Shown piece after piece: positions 1 through 10,017 of a stretch of DNA of 64,000 bases. The DNA lies in NCBI GenBank assembly GCA_963082875.1, contig OY720102.1, positions 12,560,990 to 12,624,989 on the forward strand, given 5' to 3'. Each line of letters starts with the position of its first letter. Position 1 is the first letter of the stretch. Made by a program: the position numbers and the translations under genes. The notes under the pieces are model-generated. The model was given only the letters and a program-made list of their open reading frames with translations. It did not search any database and was not told where the DNA came from. Source of the stretch: Corella eumyota. Taxonomy: Eukaryota > Chordata > Ascidiacea > Phlebobranchia > Corellidae.

Positions 1-1152
1 GTTTATTAATTTTTGTAATGAAGTTATTTAAATAATTTTAAAGAAAAAAAGGTCTTTAAAAAGAAAAAGCTATTCTGGTGACGTAAGGGAGGCAAAAATG
101 TTACTACTTAGGCAGAAAATAGAAAATAAAAAAGAAATTCACATACTAACCAAAATGTTACTAATAAAGGACCAAGAAATGAAAATTAAAGAACACGATT
201 TAAAAATGAAAGAACTTAAAATAAAAATAGAGCAAACAAAAAATTAAAAAAATTACAGAGCAGCATGTTTAAACAACTTTTAGTTATCAATAAAATTAAA
301 ATAAAGGGGTTTACTTTCCACTTCGCATGAATATAATAACAAAGCTTTACTAGATTGAAAATATGATACCCTGTCCAAAATAGGTTTTTACCAAAGCAAA
401 ATGCTTAAAACCATCATCGCGCATTTCCTTGTTTAGCCAAGCCAGGGTGGACGATTTTTAACTTCAACGACATAAAAGTATTCTCTAAACTTTGTGACCT
501 GCCCATTGTTAGGGATTGACAGGATGTTTGTAATTTCTAATTTCAATAACTACAATAAAGGTTAAATATATTGCTCTTGTGACAACTCAATAAAAACTAC
601 TTAAATAGTTAATTATAAATTTTTTAACTAAATTTATTTGGCAGAGCCATATAAAACTTAGGTTGTAACTGACTATACACATTATATATGCATTTAACAG
701 GAAACAAAAATAGGTAAAATACCTTACAATGATATGTCCGGTACATCACTGACGATTTACGGACTAAAGCCATTACAACCAGTACTAACTTACTAATTAT
801 ACAACTTTGCTTTGCTGTTGTATTGTTTTCCATAAGCTACCCATTAATTACCTATTGGCTCTGTCCAAACGATCACAACAACTTTTAGGCCAAACTATTT
901 TTACTATTAGACTATTGCCTTAATTTTCTAAACTACAAACTCAAAATGAAACATTGCTGTTCCAGCAAAGAATGCATTGCACTTGTTAACAAGTTACTAA
1001 ACCAATTAACCTAAAAACTAATGAAACACGAAACAACTAAAAATTTATTTTTGATAAAGTAGTTAATTAATTTTTAGTTTATCCGAGTTTAAACCACCTC
1101 AATTGGCGGGTTAACTTTTTAGCAATTTAACTTGACTTTAATTACTCCACCC
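1..1152 (+). mobile_element. PIF/Harbinger element, 3' part (H0)
   Basis: This is the 3' portion of the Harbinger family seen complete at 31960-35354, 36702-40151 and 41560-45009. The sequence from base 1 matches the 3' third of those copies, starting with the end of the Myb/SANT-like ORF region. It ends in the terminal inverted repeat GACTTTAATTACTCCACCC followed by TAA, the 3-bp target site seen at the other copies. The left part lies outside the window. No intact protein is encoded here. It sits in the intron just before an LRR exon, the same place as the other copies. Confidence 0.85.
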
Positions 1153-1358
1153 TAAGTGTGATAATAAGTAAATTTTAATTAAAGTTTAAATATTTCAGAT
1201 AAATAATAAGTTATTAAAAATTAAATATTTGGCATTTTTGTGTTACTTCAAAATTTTATTTATTATTATTTTTATAAAGTGTTTTGTTAAACAGTTTTTA
1301 TCCCAGTTATTTTAATTTAATTAACTTTTAATTAAAGTAAAAATAAATTTTGTTTTAG

Positions 1359-1517
1359 ATAAAGTTGAAATTATCAAGGAACAAAATTGGTGATGAAGCT
1401 GTAACATTACTGGGTGAGGTTATTGACAAGTTTGAGGGACTTGATATTAGAAATTGTCGCATCACAGAAGTTGGTGGATTGGCCATTGCTAGAGGTTGTT
1501 CAAAACTAACATCCCTT
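1359..1517 (+). CDS. LRR exon of upstream NLR-like gene (U1)
   Basis: This 159-bp phase-0 exon lies between a TTTTAG acceptor and a GTGAGT donor. It encodes two ribonuclease-inhibitor-type leucine-rich repeats (motifs [14 protein letters not shown] and [13 protein letters not shown]). It is the same length, phase and sequence class as the exons at 31348, 35556, 40414 and 45272. It belongs to a second NLR-type gene whose NACHT part must lie left of the window. The LRR of such receptors is the sensing or autoinhibitory part in the cytosol. No codon in the exon is broken. Confidence 0.8.
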
Positions 1518-2426
1518 GTGAGTATATTACTTTATTGCTTGGTATTTAAAGATTAATTATTTAAACAAGCACTAGATTTAAATAACATTTATTATTAAAA
1601 TTACTTTATGTAATAACAAAACTTTTTTATTTAGTTGATAAAAATATAAACACAAACTTATTTTCAATTTTATAACAAGAAGTGAAAAGGTCACAATGCC
1701 CATTAACTTTAACAATGGGTCATTGTTAAGTTACAATTTATTGTATTATATTTAAATAAAATTATTTTTTGTATTTTTCCTATTTTGAAATAATTAAAAA
1801 TCAATAAAATGTTTTATTATTAAATTTCTGGTATAATTTAAGAATATTGATGAATTTATTTTATTAATATAATCTTGAATGTATGTTAATTAGTAGTTTA
1901 ATTTATTTTAATTAAACTTAAAGTTTAACTTCACTTACTAAAAATAACTACAAGAATAAAATTTACTAATTCAATAATTATCGGACTAATAGTTGTTTTA
2001 AATTAATTATTTGAAATAGAATAATTTTTAAATTAAGTTTTTTTTTTAAGATAAAGTTAAACATTTAATATTAAAATTGATTTGTTTAAACAAAACTTTA
2101 ATTTTTATTAAATTTATAATTTTGTAAAAAAAGTTAAACAGTCACAATGCCCATTAACTTTAACAATGCTCCATTGTTAAGTTACAATCCATTGTATTAA
2201 TATTTACTAAAATAAGTTTTAGTATTTTTCCAGAATCAAATTATTTGAAAATTAAAAGTTTTAAAAATTAATAAATGCAACATGTAACCTAACCACAAGA
2301 ACAATTTAAATTTTTAGAACAACAATGTTTAAATTTAACAATCATAACATATTTAAAGTTAAAATAGCAAATTATAATTTAACAATAAAAAAATAACAGA
2401 ATTTAATTAAAGTTTAAATGTTTTAG
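1518..2426 (+). other. Intron between LRR exons, with two hairpin repeats and a relic exon edge
   Basis: AT-rich intron. It carries two copies of a 'CAATGCCCATTAACTTTAAC' block, near 1692 and 2143. Each can fold: in the first, AACTTTAACAATG at 1705 pairs with CATTGTTAAGTT at 1721. Near 2050 there is a degraded copy of the LRR exon 5' edge (AAGATAAAGTTAAAC), so this intron may once have held another LRR exon. Confidence 0.55.
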
Positions 2427-2597
2427 ATGAAAAGGTTGGATATTAGCTACAACAATCTTGGAGATGAGTGTGCTGTTCCTTTCTCATCATGCCTCCACAA
2501 CTTTCAATACTTAGATGCAAGTTATTGTGATTTTACTGAGGATGGGAAAAAACTATTGAGGAAAGCAAGCAAAAAAGTTCCAAATATGGAACTGTAA
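2427..2597 (+). CDS. Last LRR exon of upstream NLR-like gene (U2)
   Basis: The exon follows TTTTAG and opens in phase 0 with ATG AAA AGG. It encodes one LRR ([14 protein letters not shown]) and a basic tail ending KVPNMEL. Read in phase it stops at CTG TAA, a 171-bp coding piece identical in length to the paralogous exon at 46417-46587. The stop overlaps a perfect donor, CT|GTAAGT. Splicing there would instead lead to the 28-bp micro-exon at 4755. Which end is used cannot be decided from DNA. Confidence 0.75.
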   Translation: MKRLDISYNNLGDECAVPFSSCLHNFQYLDASYCDFTEDGKKLLRKASKKVPNMEL

Positions 2598-2879
2598 GTT
2601 TTGTTTAATATACAACATTATTTAAACATATTTACTATAGGACAAACATATTTAATATATTTAAACCCCTTACAAGAATAAACTAAAGCTAACTTTTGAT
2701 AAAAGAGGTTTTTGACACTTTTAAGACTATTTTATTTTATAGATTGGTTATTAAATGTTTTGTTTTGTAACATTCTATTTTTCAAATTTTATTTTTTTAG
2801 ATTGTTGATATTTTTTAAGGCATACATTTACATTTTACTAGGCAAAAAGAATAACTTTAAAATTTAGACACAAAAAAAA

Positions 2880-4655
2880 ACCCTAAAGAACGTTATTTTA
2901 AATCTCTACAACACAATATTTTAAATCCCCAAAACACAATATTTTAAACCCCCAAAACACAATATTTTAAACCCCCAAAACACGATATTTTAAACCCCCA
3001 AAACACAATATTTTAAACCCCCAAAACACGATATTTTAAACCTCTAAAACACAATATTTTAAACCCCCAAAACACGATATTTTAAACTCCTAAAACACTA
3101 TATTTTAAACTCCTAAAACACTATATTTTAAACCCCCAAAACACGATATTTTAAACCTCTAAAACACAAATTTTAAATACCCAAAAAACGTTATTTTAAA
3201 CCCCCAAAACACGATATTTTAAACCCCCAAAACACGATATTTTTCAAACCTCCACAACACGATATTTTTCAAACCTCTAAAACACAATATTTTAAACCCC
3301 TTAAACACAATATTTTAAACCTCCAAAACACAATATTTTAAACCATAAAACACAATATTTTAAACCCCTAAAACACGATATTTTAAACCCCCAAAACACG
3401 ATATTTTAAACCCCCAAAACACGATATTTTTCAAACCTCTAAAACACAATATTTTAAACCCCTTAAACAAAATATTTTAAACCCCCAAAACACGATATTT
3501 TAAACTCCCAAAACACGATATTTTTCAAACCTCCAAAACACGATATTTTAAACCCCCAAAACACGATATTTTTCAAACCTCTAAAACTTGACATTTTAAA
3601 CCCCCAAAACACGATATTTTAAACTTCTAAAACATGATATTTTAAACCCCTAAAACACAATATTTTAAACCCCTAAAACACAATATTTTAAACCTCTAAA
3701 ACACAATATTTTAAACCTCTAAAACACGATATTTTAAACCCCTAAAACATAATATTTTAAACCCCCAAAACACGATATTTTAAACTTCTAAAACATGATA
3801 TTTTAAACCCCTAAAACACAATATTTTAAACCCCCAAAACACAATATTTTAAACCCCTAAAACACAATATTTCAAACCTTCAAAACACAATATTTTAAAC
3901 CCCCAAAACACAATATTTTAAATCTCTAAAACACAATATTTTAAACCTCTAAAACACGATATTTTAAACCTCCAAAACACAATATTTTAAACCTCTAAAA
4001 CACAATATTTCAAACCTTCAAAACACAATATTTTAAACCCCTAAAACACGATATTTCAAACCTTCAAAACACAATATTTTAAACCCCTAAAACACAATAT
4101 TTTAATCCCCCAAAACTCGATATTTTAAACCCCCAAAACACGATATTTTAAATTTCTAAAACATGATATTTTAAACCCCTAAAACACAATATTTTAAACC
4201 CCTAAAACATAATATTTTAAACCTCTAAAACACAATATTTTAAACCTCTAAAACACGATATTTTAAACCCCTAAAACATAATATTTTAAACCCCCAAAAC
4301 ACGATATTTTAAACTTTTAAAACATGATATTTTAAACCCCCAAAACACGATATTTTAAACCCCTAAAACACGATATTTTAAACCCCTAAAACACAATATT
4401 TTAAACCTCTAAAACACGATATTTTAAACCCCTAAAACACGATATTTTAAACTTCTAAAACACGATATTTTAAACCCCTAAAACATAATATTTTAAACCC
4501 CCAAAACACGATATTTTAAACTTCTAAAACATGATATTTTAAACCTCTAAAACACAATATTTTAAACCCCCAAAACACGATATTTTAAACCCCCAAAACA
4601 CAATATTTTAAACCTATTTATATTTTTTTTTCAACCTCTAAAACATGATATTAAA
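2880..4655. repeat. 23-bp minisatellite, about 75 copies
   Basis: Tandem array of a 23-bp unit close to AAACCCCCAAAACACGATA+TTTT, with variants (AAACCCC(T/C)AAAACAC(A/G)ATATTTT). About 1.75 kb gives roughly 75 units. All runs of C lie on the + strand, so the other strand carries regularly spaced G4-5 runs. The array sits in the intron after the last LRR exon. The paralogous intron (46861-46955) has only about four units and 5427-5512 has about four. Confidence 0.95.
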
Positions 4656-4754
4656 TCCAGTCTACGATTAAAATGTATTTTATTGTTAAATTTTTACTTT
4701 TCTTTTATCTGTCAATTTGTTTTATTTAGGTATTTATAATCAACCACTTTTCAG

Positions 4755-4782
4755 TTATAGAGTAACTGAAGCAACAAATAAT
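4755..4782 (+). CDS. Candidate 28-bp micro-exon, alternative NLR C-terminus (copy a)
   Basis: A 28-bp stretch between TTTTCAG and GTAAGT. If the donor overlapping the stop of exon 2427-2597 is used, the joined frame reads leucine then YRVTEATNN. Three paralogous copies (here, 5565-5592, 47002-47029) keep the length, both splice sites and the VTEATN core. The next possible exon begins at 4924 and in this copy stops after about six codons. Evidence is conservation by eye only. Confidence 0.4.
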
Positions 4783-5426
4783 GTAAGTTTGAACCTTACC
4801 ATAAATATTAGTGATTTAAAAGGTTTTTAAGTATTTGTTAAAGATATATTTGAAAATGTTGACAATTTTACTCAATAATTAAATTAGATTTTATCAAAAT
4901 TACACCCACTTGTATTTAACTAGGTTGTGGCCCTGAAATCATGAAAGCTTTGTTCATTTTATTTGAAAAAAAAACATTCTGTGCAAAAAAGTAAATTGTA
5001 AGAAAATGGAGAAGTTAGAAAAGTTATTTTTAAAGTTATTTTCATTCATTATTTGGTTCTTTAATATTTCTGTGTTGTATACAACGTGCTCTTTATTGTA
5101 TAAGTGCTAATTTCAGTTTTTATTAACTCATTTTACAGTTTTATTTTCAATTATTAATTTTCATTCAATATTTGGTCTTTAGTATTTTTGTGTTGTAAAC
5201 AATGTGCTCAGATAAGTGCTAATTTTTACTATATTTGATTTTGTGAAAATATTAGGAATAATTTACTTCTATTAAACTGTTTGTTTATTTAAGTTTAAGA
5301 TTAATTCCATTGTTAAAAAATGCATTTTAATGAGGAAGTGTGCATGTGCTTTACTAATATGTAGTTTTGTGTAGTTTTTAGTAAGAATCTTTAGGTTTTA
5401 ATGTTGTTATTTTCTATATATATTAA

Positions 5427-5512
5427 ATGTTGGCACACAATATTTTAAACCCCTAAAACACAATATTTTAAATCCCCAAAACACAATATTTTAAACTTCT
5501 AAAACATGTTAT
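5427..5512. repeat. Second small block of the 23-bp minisatellite
   Basis: About four units of the same 23-bp repeat as 2880-4655, inserted after 'ATGTTGGCA'. In the paralogous region the same point (47676) continues into ordinary sequence. The block may mark a breakpoint of the local 810-bp duplication. Confidence 0.8.
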
Positions 5513-5564
5513 TTTAATCTGTCAATTTGTTTTATTTAGAAATTTATAATCAACCACTTTTTAG

Positions 5565-5592
5565 TTATAAAGTAACTGAAGCAACAAATAAT
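5565..5592 (+). CDS. Candidate 28-bp micro-exon (copy b)
   Basis: Tandem duplicate of the 4755-4782 micro-exon, bordered by TTTTTAG and GTGAGT and reading YKVTEATNN. The following candidate exon from 5733 stays open much longer than copy a, running into simple repeats of a 21-bp CTTTGGTTTCGATAAATTCGA motif. Whether it is transcribed is unknown. Confidence 0.35.
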
Positions 5593-5981
5593 GTGAGTTT
5601 TCACTTTTCCATACATATTAGTAATTTAATATATTTTAAGTATATGTTAAAATTATTTTTAAAAATGTTGATAATTTTACTCAACAATTAAATTAGATTT
5701 TATCAAGATTACACCCACTTATACTTAACTAGGTTGTGGCCCTGAAATCATGGAAACTTTGTTTATTTTGTTTGAAAAAAAAAACTTTGGTTTCGATAAA
5801 TTCGACTTTGGTTTCGATAAATTCGATAAACACAAAACAGCGTAAACTTTTGCTCGTTAAAAATTTTTTAATTTTTAGTTTTGCGAAAATTTTACGAAAT
5901 TGCACGAAATAATAAAAACAGTTTAAAAAGTTGTATTTAAATGATATATTTGGTAGTGGTTGGTGTAGTTGAAAGGTAACC

Positions 5982-6110
5982 ATGTCGTACATGCTTCCCC
6001 ATCTTACAAACGGCTGGCAAGTCGATCAATCGATCTTAAACGAGCAAGAAAAAGTTGTCGTGATTCGGTTCGGTCACGATTGGGACCCGGCCTGCATGAA
6101 AATGGACGAG
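5982..6110 (+). CDS. TXNL4A: TXNL4A/DIM1 exon 1
   Basis: Forty-three codons starting MSYMLPHLTNGWQVDQSIL and ending CMKMDE before a GTATTT donor, phase 0. This is an almost exact match to the N-terminus of the thioredoxin-like U5 snRNP 15-kDa protein (DIM1/TXNL4A), an essential nuclear pre-mRNA splicing factor. The family's RFGHDWDPxCMKMDE motif is present. It can be joined in phase to exon 2 at 6549 or 8970 and then to exon 3 at 9671. The resulting 136-aa protein compares with about 142 aa in vertebrates. The start is fixed by the conserved MSYM. Confidence 0.9.
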
Positions 6111-6548
6111 GTATTTAATGATTTTAAATATAAATAAGTTCAATAACGTTTAAGTTTGGTTACGGCGTCGAATTTTAATATTTTCACGTATTAGGAAACG
6201 ATATTTTAGACAAAATTTTAGGTAAACTAGGCAAAAGTTTAATATTTTTTGCTGAAAAAGTGGATTTGTGTTATTTTCTTTACTAGACTTATTTTCTGCG
6301 TTTAAAGAAAGTTTAATTGAAATTAATTTATTAAAGAAATTTAAATTTCTATAGAATAATATTTTGTGTAGTGTTAAGGTGCCATAATTTTAAAACAAAT
6401 TTTAAAAAAGAAAATCATTTATTGATAAAATAAATTTTTTTTTGATCATTCTGCGAAAAATTTAATTTGGACGTTTATACCAGACAAATATTTTGCTTTA
6501 GAATTCTGTATGTGACATTTTAATAAATCAACAATTTTTAATGTTTAG

Positions 6549-6676
6549 ACCTTGTATAGTATAGCTGACAAAGTGAAGAACTTTGTTGTTGTTTACTTGG
6601 TTGACATTACTAAGGTGCCAGACTTCAACAAAATGTATGAAATATACAGACCCTGCACAACTATGTTCTTCTACAG
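6549..6676 (+). CDS. TXNL4A: TXNL4A exon 2, diverged copy (2a)
   Basis: A 128-bp exon (phase 0 in, phase 2 out) encoding TLYSIADKVKNF and then VDITKVPDFNKMYEIYRPC. Against the family consensus (VDITEVPDFNKMYELYDPC) it has E to K, L to I and D to R changes at normally invariant sites. The other two copies (8970, 50458) keep these sites. The reading frame and both splice sites are intact. It is therefore either an alternative exon 2 or a decaying duplicate. It lies only about 440 bp downstream of exon 1. Confidence 0.8.
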
Positions 6677-6765
6677 GTTGTTGTAGAAAAACATAACATA
6701 GTAATTTTGTCGCCACAAGTATTAAGTATTAGAAAGACTAACCTGCGGTTCGTGGTTCGATTCCC

Positions 6766-7015
6766 AGTGAGCTAGAAGTAAGGTGTAGTGATACTTGGCT
6801 CAAAATACTTGGCTTCACTACAAGAACAACAAGAAGTCCTGGGTTCAATTCCCACTGCTTTCATGCTGTAGTGCTCTTAAGTAAGGTGCTATAAATATAA
6901 ACTCCTGCTAAGTCAGCACTTAATATAAACTCCTGCTAAGTCAGCACTTAATCAGCAGCATAATTACCGTGCAAATTATATAAGGAGCTATAAATGATTT
7001 AAACTTCTGCTGAAC
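6766..7015 (+). mobile_element. tRNA-derived SINE, truncated by a deletion
   Basis: tRNA-like head with a B box (GGGTTCAATTCCC), followed by the family body (CTGTAGTGCTCTTAAGTAAGGTGCTATAAA). A 28-bp internal piece, 'AAACTCCTGCTAAGTCAGC' and flanks, is duplicated. The 3' part ends at 'CTGCTGAACCAACG' and joins non-SINE sequence. The same join occurs at about 50820. Confidence 0.75.
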
Positions 7016-7177
7016 CAACGAAATTTAATCAAAGCACATAAACTTTAATAATTTAACTTTATGCAAAGTATTTATATTTAGTATTTTCTATTAAAATTTG
7101 TAATTATCTTTTTTTTTTGTATAAATATTAGAAAATTTTTTAAATTTTTTTTTAAATCTTATTTTTTATTTTTTTAG

Positions 7178-8823
7178 ATGCCAACATGAAAGTTGAATGG
7201 ATTAAGTGTGATGTCATAGATCGTAGTAGTCTCATCTCTGCCGTACAAGGTTGTCACATGGTTTTGCATAAGGCCAGTGTTGTCACTTACAAGGAATTAG
7301 TTCCTTGCCAAAAATTTTGGAGAATAAATGTTGGAGGTAAGTATTGTGATGTCATAAGTGATGGGATTGTTATAACAGAATCTGACAACATTTGTTTTAG
7401 AACTTATATGGTACAGATTTTTGTTGTTAAATATATTATGATGTCATATAGGTCAGGAACAATGAATATGTTAAAGGCTTTTTGTGCAAACAATGTCGGT
7501 TATTGTCTCTACACGAGCTCAATCGAGGCTTTTGGACAGAACTATGTAACCACTAGTGGGCGGTAGTGAAGACACTATTTACTGTTACTCTTCTGTGACG
7601 TCATACGAAAGGACAAAGAAGGACGCGGAGGAGCTCGTACTGAAGTGGAACGGAAAAAAGATGAAAAATGGAGAGGTGACGTCATTATATTTGTCTGCTT
7701 TTGTTCTTTTTATTAATGACGTCATAATACTTTGTAGAAACTGGTCACGTGTGCATTTAGAGGTTCTGGTATTTATGGCGAAGATGACAACGTTACCAAA
7801 TTGATTCTTTTGCGCCATCTTGCGACTAAAGTAATCAAGTCTCTTATTCCACCAGAGGCGCTACAAACTCGAATGTACGTTGAAAACGTGACTTGGTGTC
7901 ACGTGATCGCAGCCACAAAAATGCAGGTAAACAAAACTTAGTTGTTCACTGCTTTAATATTGGGTTGGTGTGCAAAAGGTGTCTGGTTTGAGCACCACCA
8001 CAGCCATATATAGCTCCGGTTGTAACTAATATGTCTCTGCATGTTCTTACTGAAAGATTAGGTTTTAAGTTTAGTGAAAAATATTGGTTTATATTTTGGT
8101 TATATTAAAAAATTCTAAGAAATTAACTTGTACTCTGACTATAACTTATTGTACAGGAGTCCCCTTCTTTGGTTGGGGGAAACACCTACTTTCTGTGTGA
8201 TGAAACCCCGGAATTATCCTACCTGAGATTGAACTTGAAATTTTACGAACATTTGGGGTTTACTATCCACATGAGGGAGCCAGTGTTGCTGTTTTGGTTG
8301 TTTATCCTCATTTCGACGTTTGTTGTTTGGTGTTGTCAGGTGCTGGGTTGGTTTGGGATCAAAAAAGAGGTAAATATTTAGTTTATTGAGTAATTTCAGC
8401 TGGGTTACTGTCATAAAGGTTTTACTGAAAAACATATGCGCAAAACACTATTTTACCGAAAACTTTAACCCGAATTCTGGTTAAATGTCGTGGTCTAAAA
8501 CTTATCCCTTTGAAATAAACCTCATACACATTTGAATAATACTTTGGTTAGGAGGGTCAGTATGTTAAGTTATTGCAAGGGTTAAACATTTATTTCATGT
8601 ATAATACTTTTAATAACAACTATTTTGTGATTTTCAGCCCAACATTACACCAAACATGGCCAAGTTGTCCTGCACAAGATTCACCGTCTCCAATCAAAAG
8701 TTTGTGGAACATTTTGGCTACAAACCGAAGTATAGTTGGCCTGAATCGTTGAATATAATAAAGGAATATGTGAACAAGATTGTAAATGAAGTAGAATATA
8801 ATAATTTGAAAAAAATAGATTAA
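7178..8823 (+). pseudogene. 3-beta-hydroxysteroid dehydrogenase-like, copy 1 (N-terminal exon missing)
   Basis: Five exons: 7178-7336, 7457-7675, 7738-7926, 8157-8369 and 8638-8823. They match the 3BHSD/NAD-dependent epimerase family in order: a segment ending NVGG, the YTSSIEAFG active-region strand, the TKKDAEEL stretch standing where the YxxxK segment is expected, FRGSGIYGED, VENVTWCHVIAATKMQ, CDETPELSYL, a hydrophobic membrane helix (PVLLFWLFILISTFVVW), then FGYKPKYSWPESLN and a TAA stop. Family members reduce or oxidise steroid substrates at ER membranes using NAD. The first exon with the Rossmann GxxGxxG is not found between here and TXNL4A exon 2. Exon 2 of this set shifts frame after FGQN, giving a stop at TAG before the frame resumes. 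Exons 3-5 are intact. Probably a pseudogene, or an unusual transcript. Confidence 0.75.
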
Positions 8824-8969
8824 AAAAAAACAAAATGTTTTCTTGATAAAATTAAGTTTTTTTTGATCATTCTGAGAAATATTTAATTTGGACGTTTATA
8901 CAACACAAATATTTTGCTTTAGAATTCTTTATGTGACATTTTAATAAATCAACAATTTTTAATGTTTAG

Positions 8970-9097
8970 ACCTTGTATAGTATAGCTGACAAAGTGAAGA
9001 ACTTTGCTGTTGTTTACTTGGTTGACATTACTGAGGTGCCAGACTTCAAGAAAATGTACGAATTATACGACCCCTGCACAACTATGTTCTTTTACAG
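8970..9097 (+). CDS. TXNL4A: TXNL4A exon 2, conserved copy (2b)
   Basis: A 128-bp exon with the same borders and phases as 6549-6676. It encodes TLYSIADKVKNFAVVYLVDI, then TEVPDFKKMYELYDPC, matching the family except one N to K. It follows directly on the 3' end of 3BHSD copy 1, because the tandem duplication joins TXNL4A intron 1 to the 3BHSD 3' end near 8823. With exon 1 at 5982 and exon 3 at 9671 it gives the most family-like TXNL4A. That transcript would carry 3BHSD copy 1 inside its intron. Confidence 0.85.
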
Positions 9098-9195
9098 GTT
9101 GTTGTTCACATTAAGAATGTAATTTTGTCGGCACAATAATTAAGCATTAGAAAGACTAACCCGCAGTTTGCGGTTTGAATCTTATTGGTTCAGTG

Positions 9196-9590
9196 AGCTA
9201 GCAATAAGGGATAGTGGTCAGAACACTTGGCTACACTACATAAGGTTCTGGGTTCAATCCCAACTACTCGTATGTTGTTGCGCTTTTGAGTAAGGCGCTA
9301 TAAACGGTATAAACTCCTGCTGAGCCAGCACTTAATTACCAGCATAATTATCAGGCAATTATAATCTATAATATCTCAAACTGCCACAGGCAACTTGAGA
9401 CTGGGTCGAAGTAACTGATGTTACTGTATGTTTAAGTCGCGCTTTAGACTTTCCCACATCGAGGATAAAGATATATACAAAAAAAAATATCCCGAACTAC
9501 CAAAGGCAACTAAAGACTGGGTCGGGGTAACTGATGTTGCTCATAGTTTAGGTCATGAAGTCAATCTTCCCATATCAAAAACAAATAAAT
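9196..9590 (+). mobile_element. tRNA-derived SINE with extra tail copy
   Basis: Near complete + strand copy, 9196-9488. The tRNA-like head has an A-box region ATAGTGGTCAGA and B box GGGTTCAATCCC. The body is followed by the tail TCGAGGATAAAGATATATAC and an A-run. A second, diverged copy of the tail part (GGCAACTAAAGACTGGGTCG) follows at 9489-9590. This is the intact counterpart of the truncated SINE at 6766. Confidence 0.8.
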
Positions 9591-9670
9591 ACATGAAAGT
9601 TTAACAAATCAAATATTAAAATTAGGTTTAAAATATTAACAAATTATTAACTGAATAAAATTGTTTTCAG

Positions 9671-9824
9671 GAACAAGCACATAATGATCGATCTTGGGAC
9701 GGGAAACAATAACAAGATTAACTGGCCGATGGAGGATAAACAAGAAATGATTGACATTCTAGAGACAATATTTAGGGGGGCAAGAAAGGGGACGGGGTTG
9801 GTGGTTTCCTCAAAGGATTACTAA
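9671..9824 (+). CDS. TXNL4A: TXNL4A exon 3
   Basis: Exon after TTTTCAG. The shared arginine codon is completed (AG|G) and the frame reads NKHIMIDLGTGNNNKINW, then PMEDKQEMIDILETIFRGAR, ending SSKDY and TAA. This is the conserved C-terminal half of DIM1/TXNL4A, including the LGTGNNNKINW motif. The family's last few residues (STKYRY in human) are absent, giving 136 aa in total. It is the only copy of exon 3 in the window. Confidence 0.9.
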
Positions 9825-10017
9825 ACAAAATATCAATATTAACGAGTAGGAATATTCTAAAATTTATTGGTTTGTTGTCAGTTTAAAAAAATGAAGTTTA
9901 TTTAAAACACAAAATTTTATTAATTTAATTTTATGCGTGGTATTAAGTATTTATATTCGATATTTTTTATAAAATTTTAATTTTTTTTTTCAATTTCTAT
10001 TTGATTTACTTTTTTTG

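Larger units (their letters stand above)
4700..5775 (+). repeat. Local direct duplication, about 810-bp offset
   Basis: The stretch from about 4700 (GTCAATTTGTTTTATTTAG) to about 4965 is repeated from about 5510 to 5775 at an offset of 809-810 bp. The duplicated stretch includes the 28-bp micro-exon and the following 'GGTTGTGGCCCTGAAATC' segment. The downstream paralogous region (46980-47230) has it only once, so this duplication is private to the upstream block. Confidence 0.7.

Noticed and set aside
2880-4655. CRISPR-like or telomere-like direct repeats
   Set aside because: Units are contiguous 23-mers with no unique spacers, in an intron of an animal gene; the unit is not a known telomere repeat.
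6549-7336. TXNL4A-3BHSD fusion gene
   Set aside because: TXNL4A exon 2 leaves in phase 2 while the 3BHSD exon at 7178 needs phase 1; joining them gives an immediate stop.
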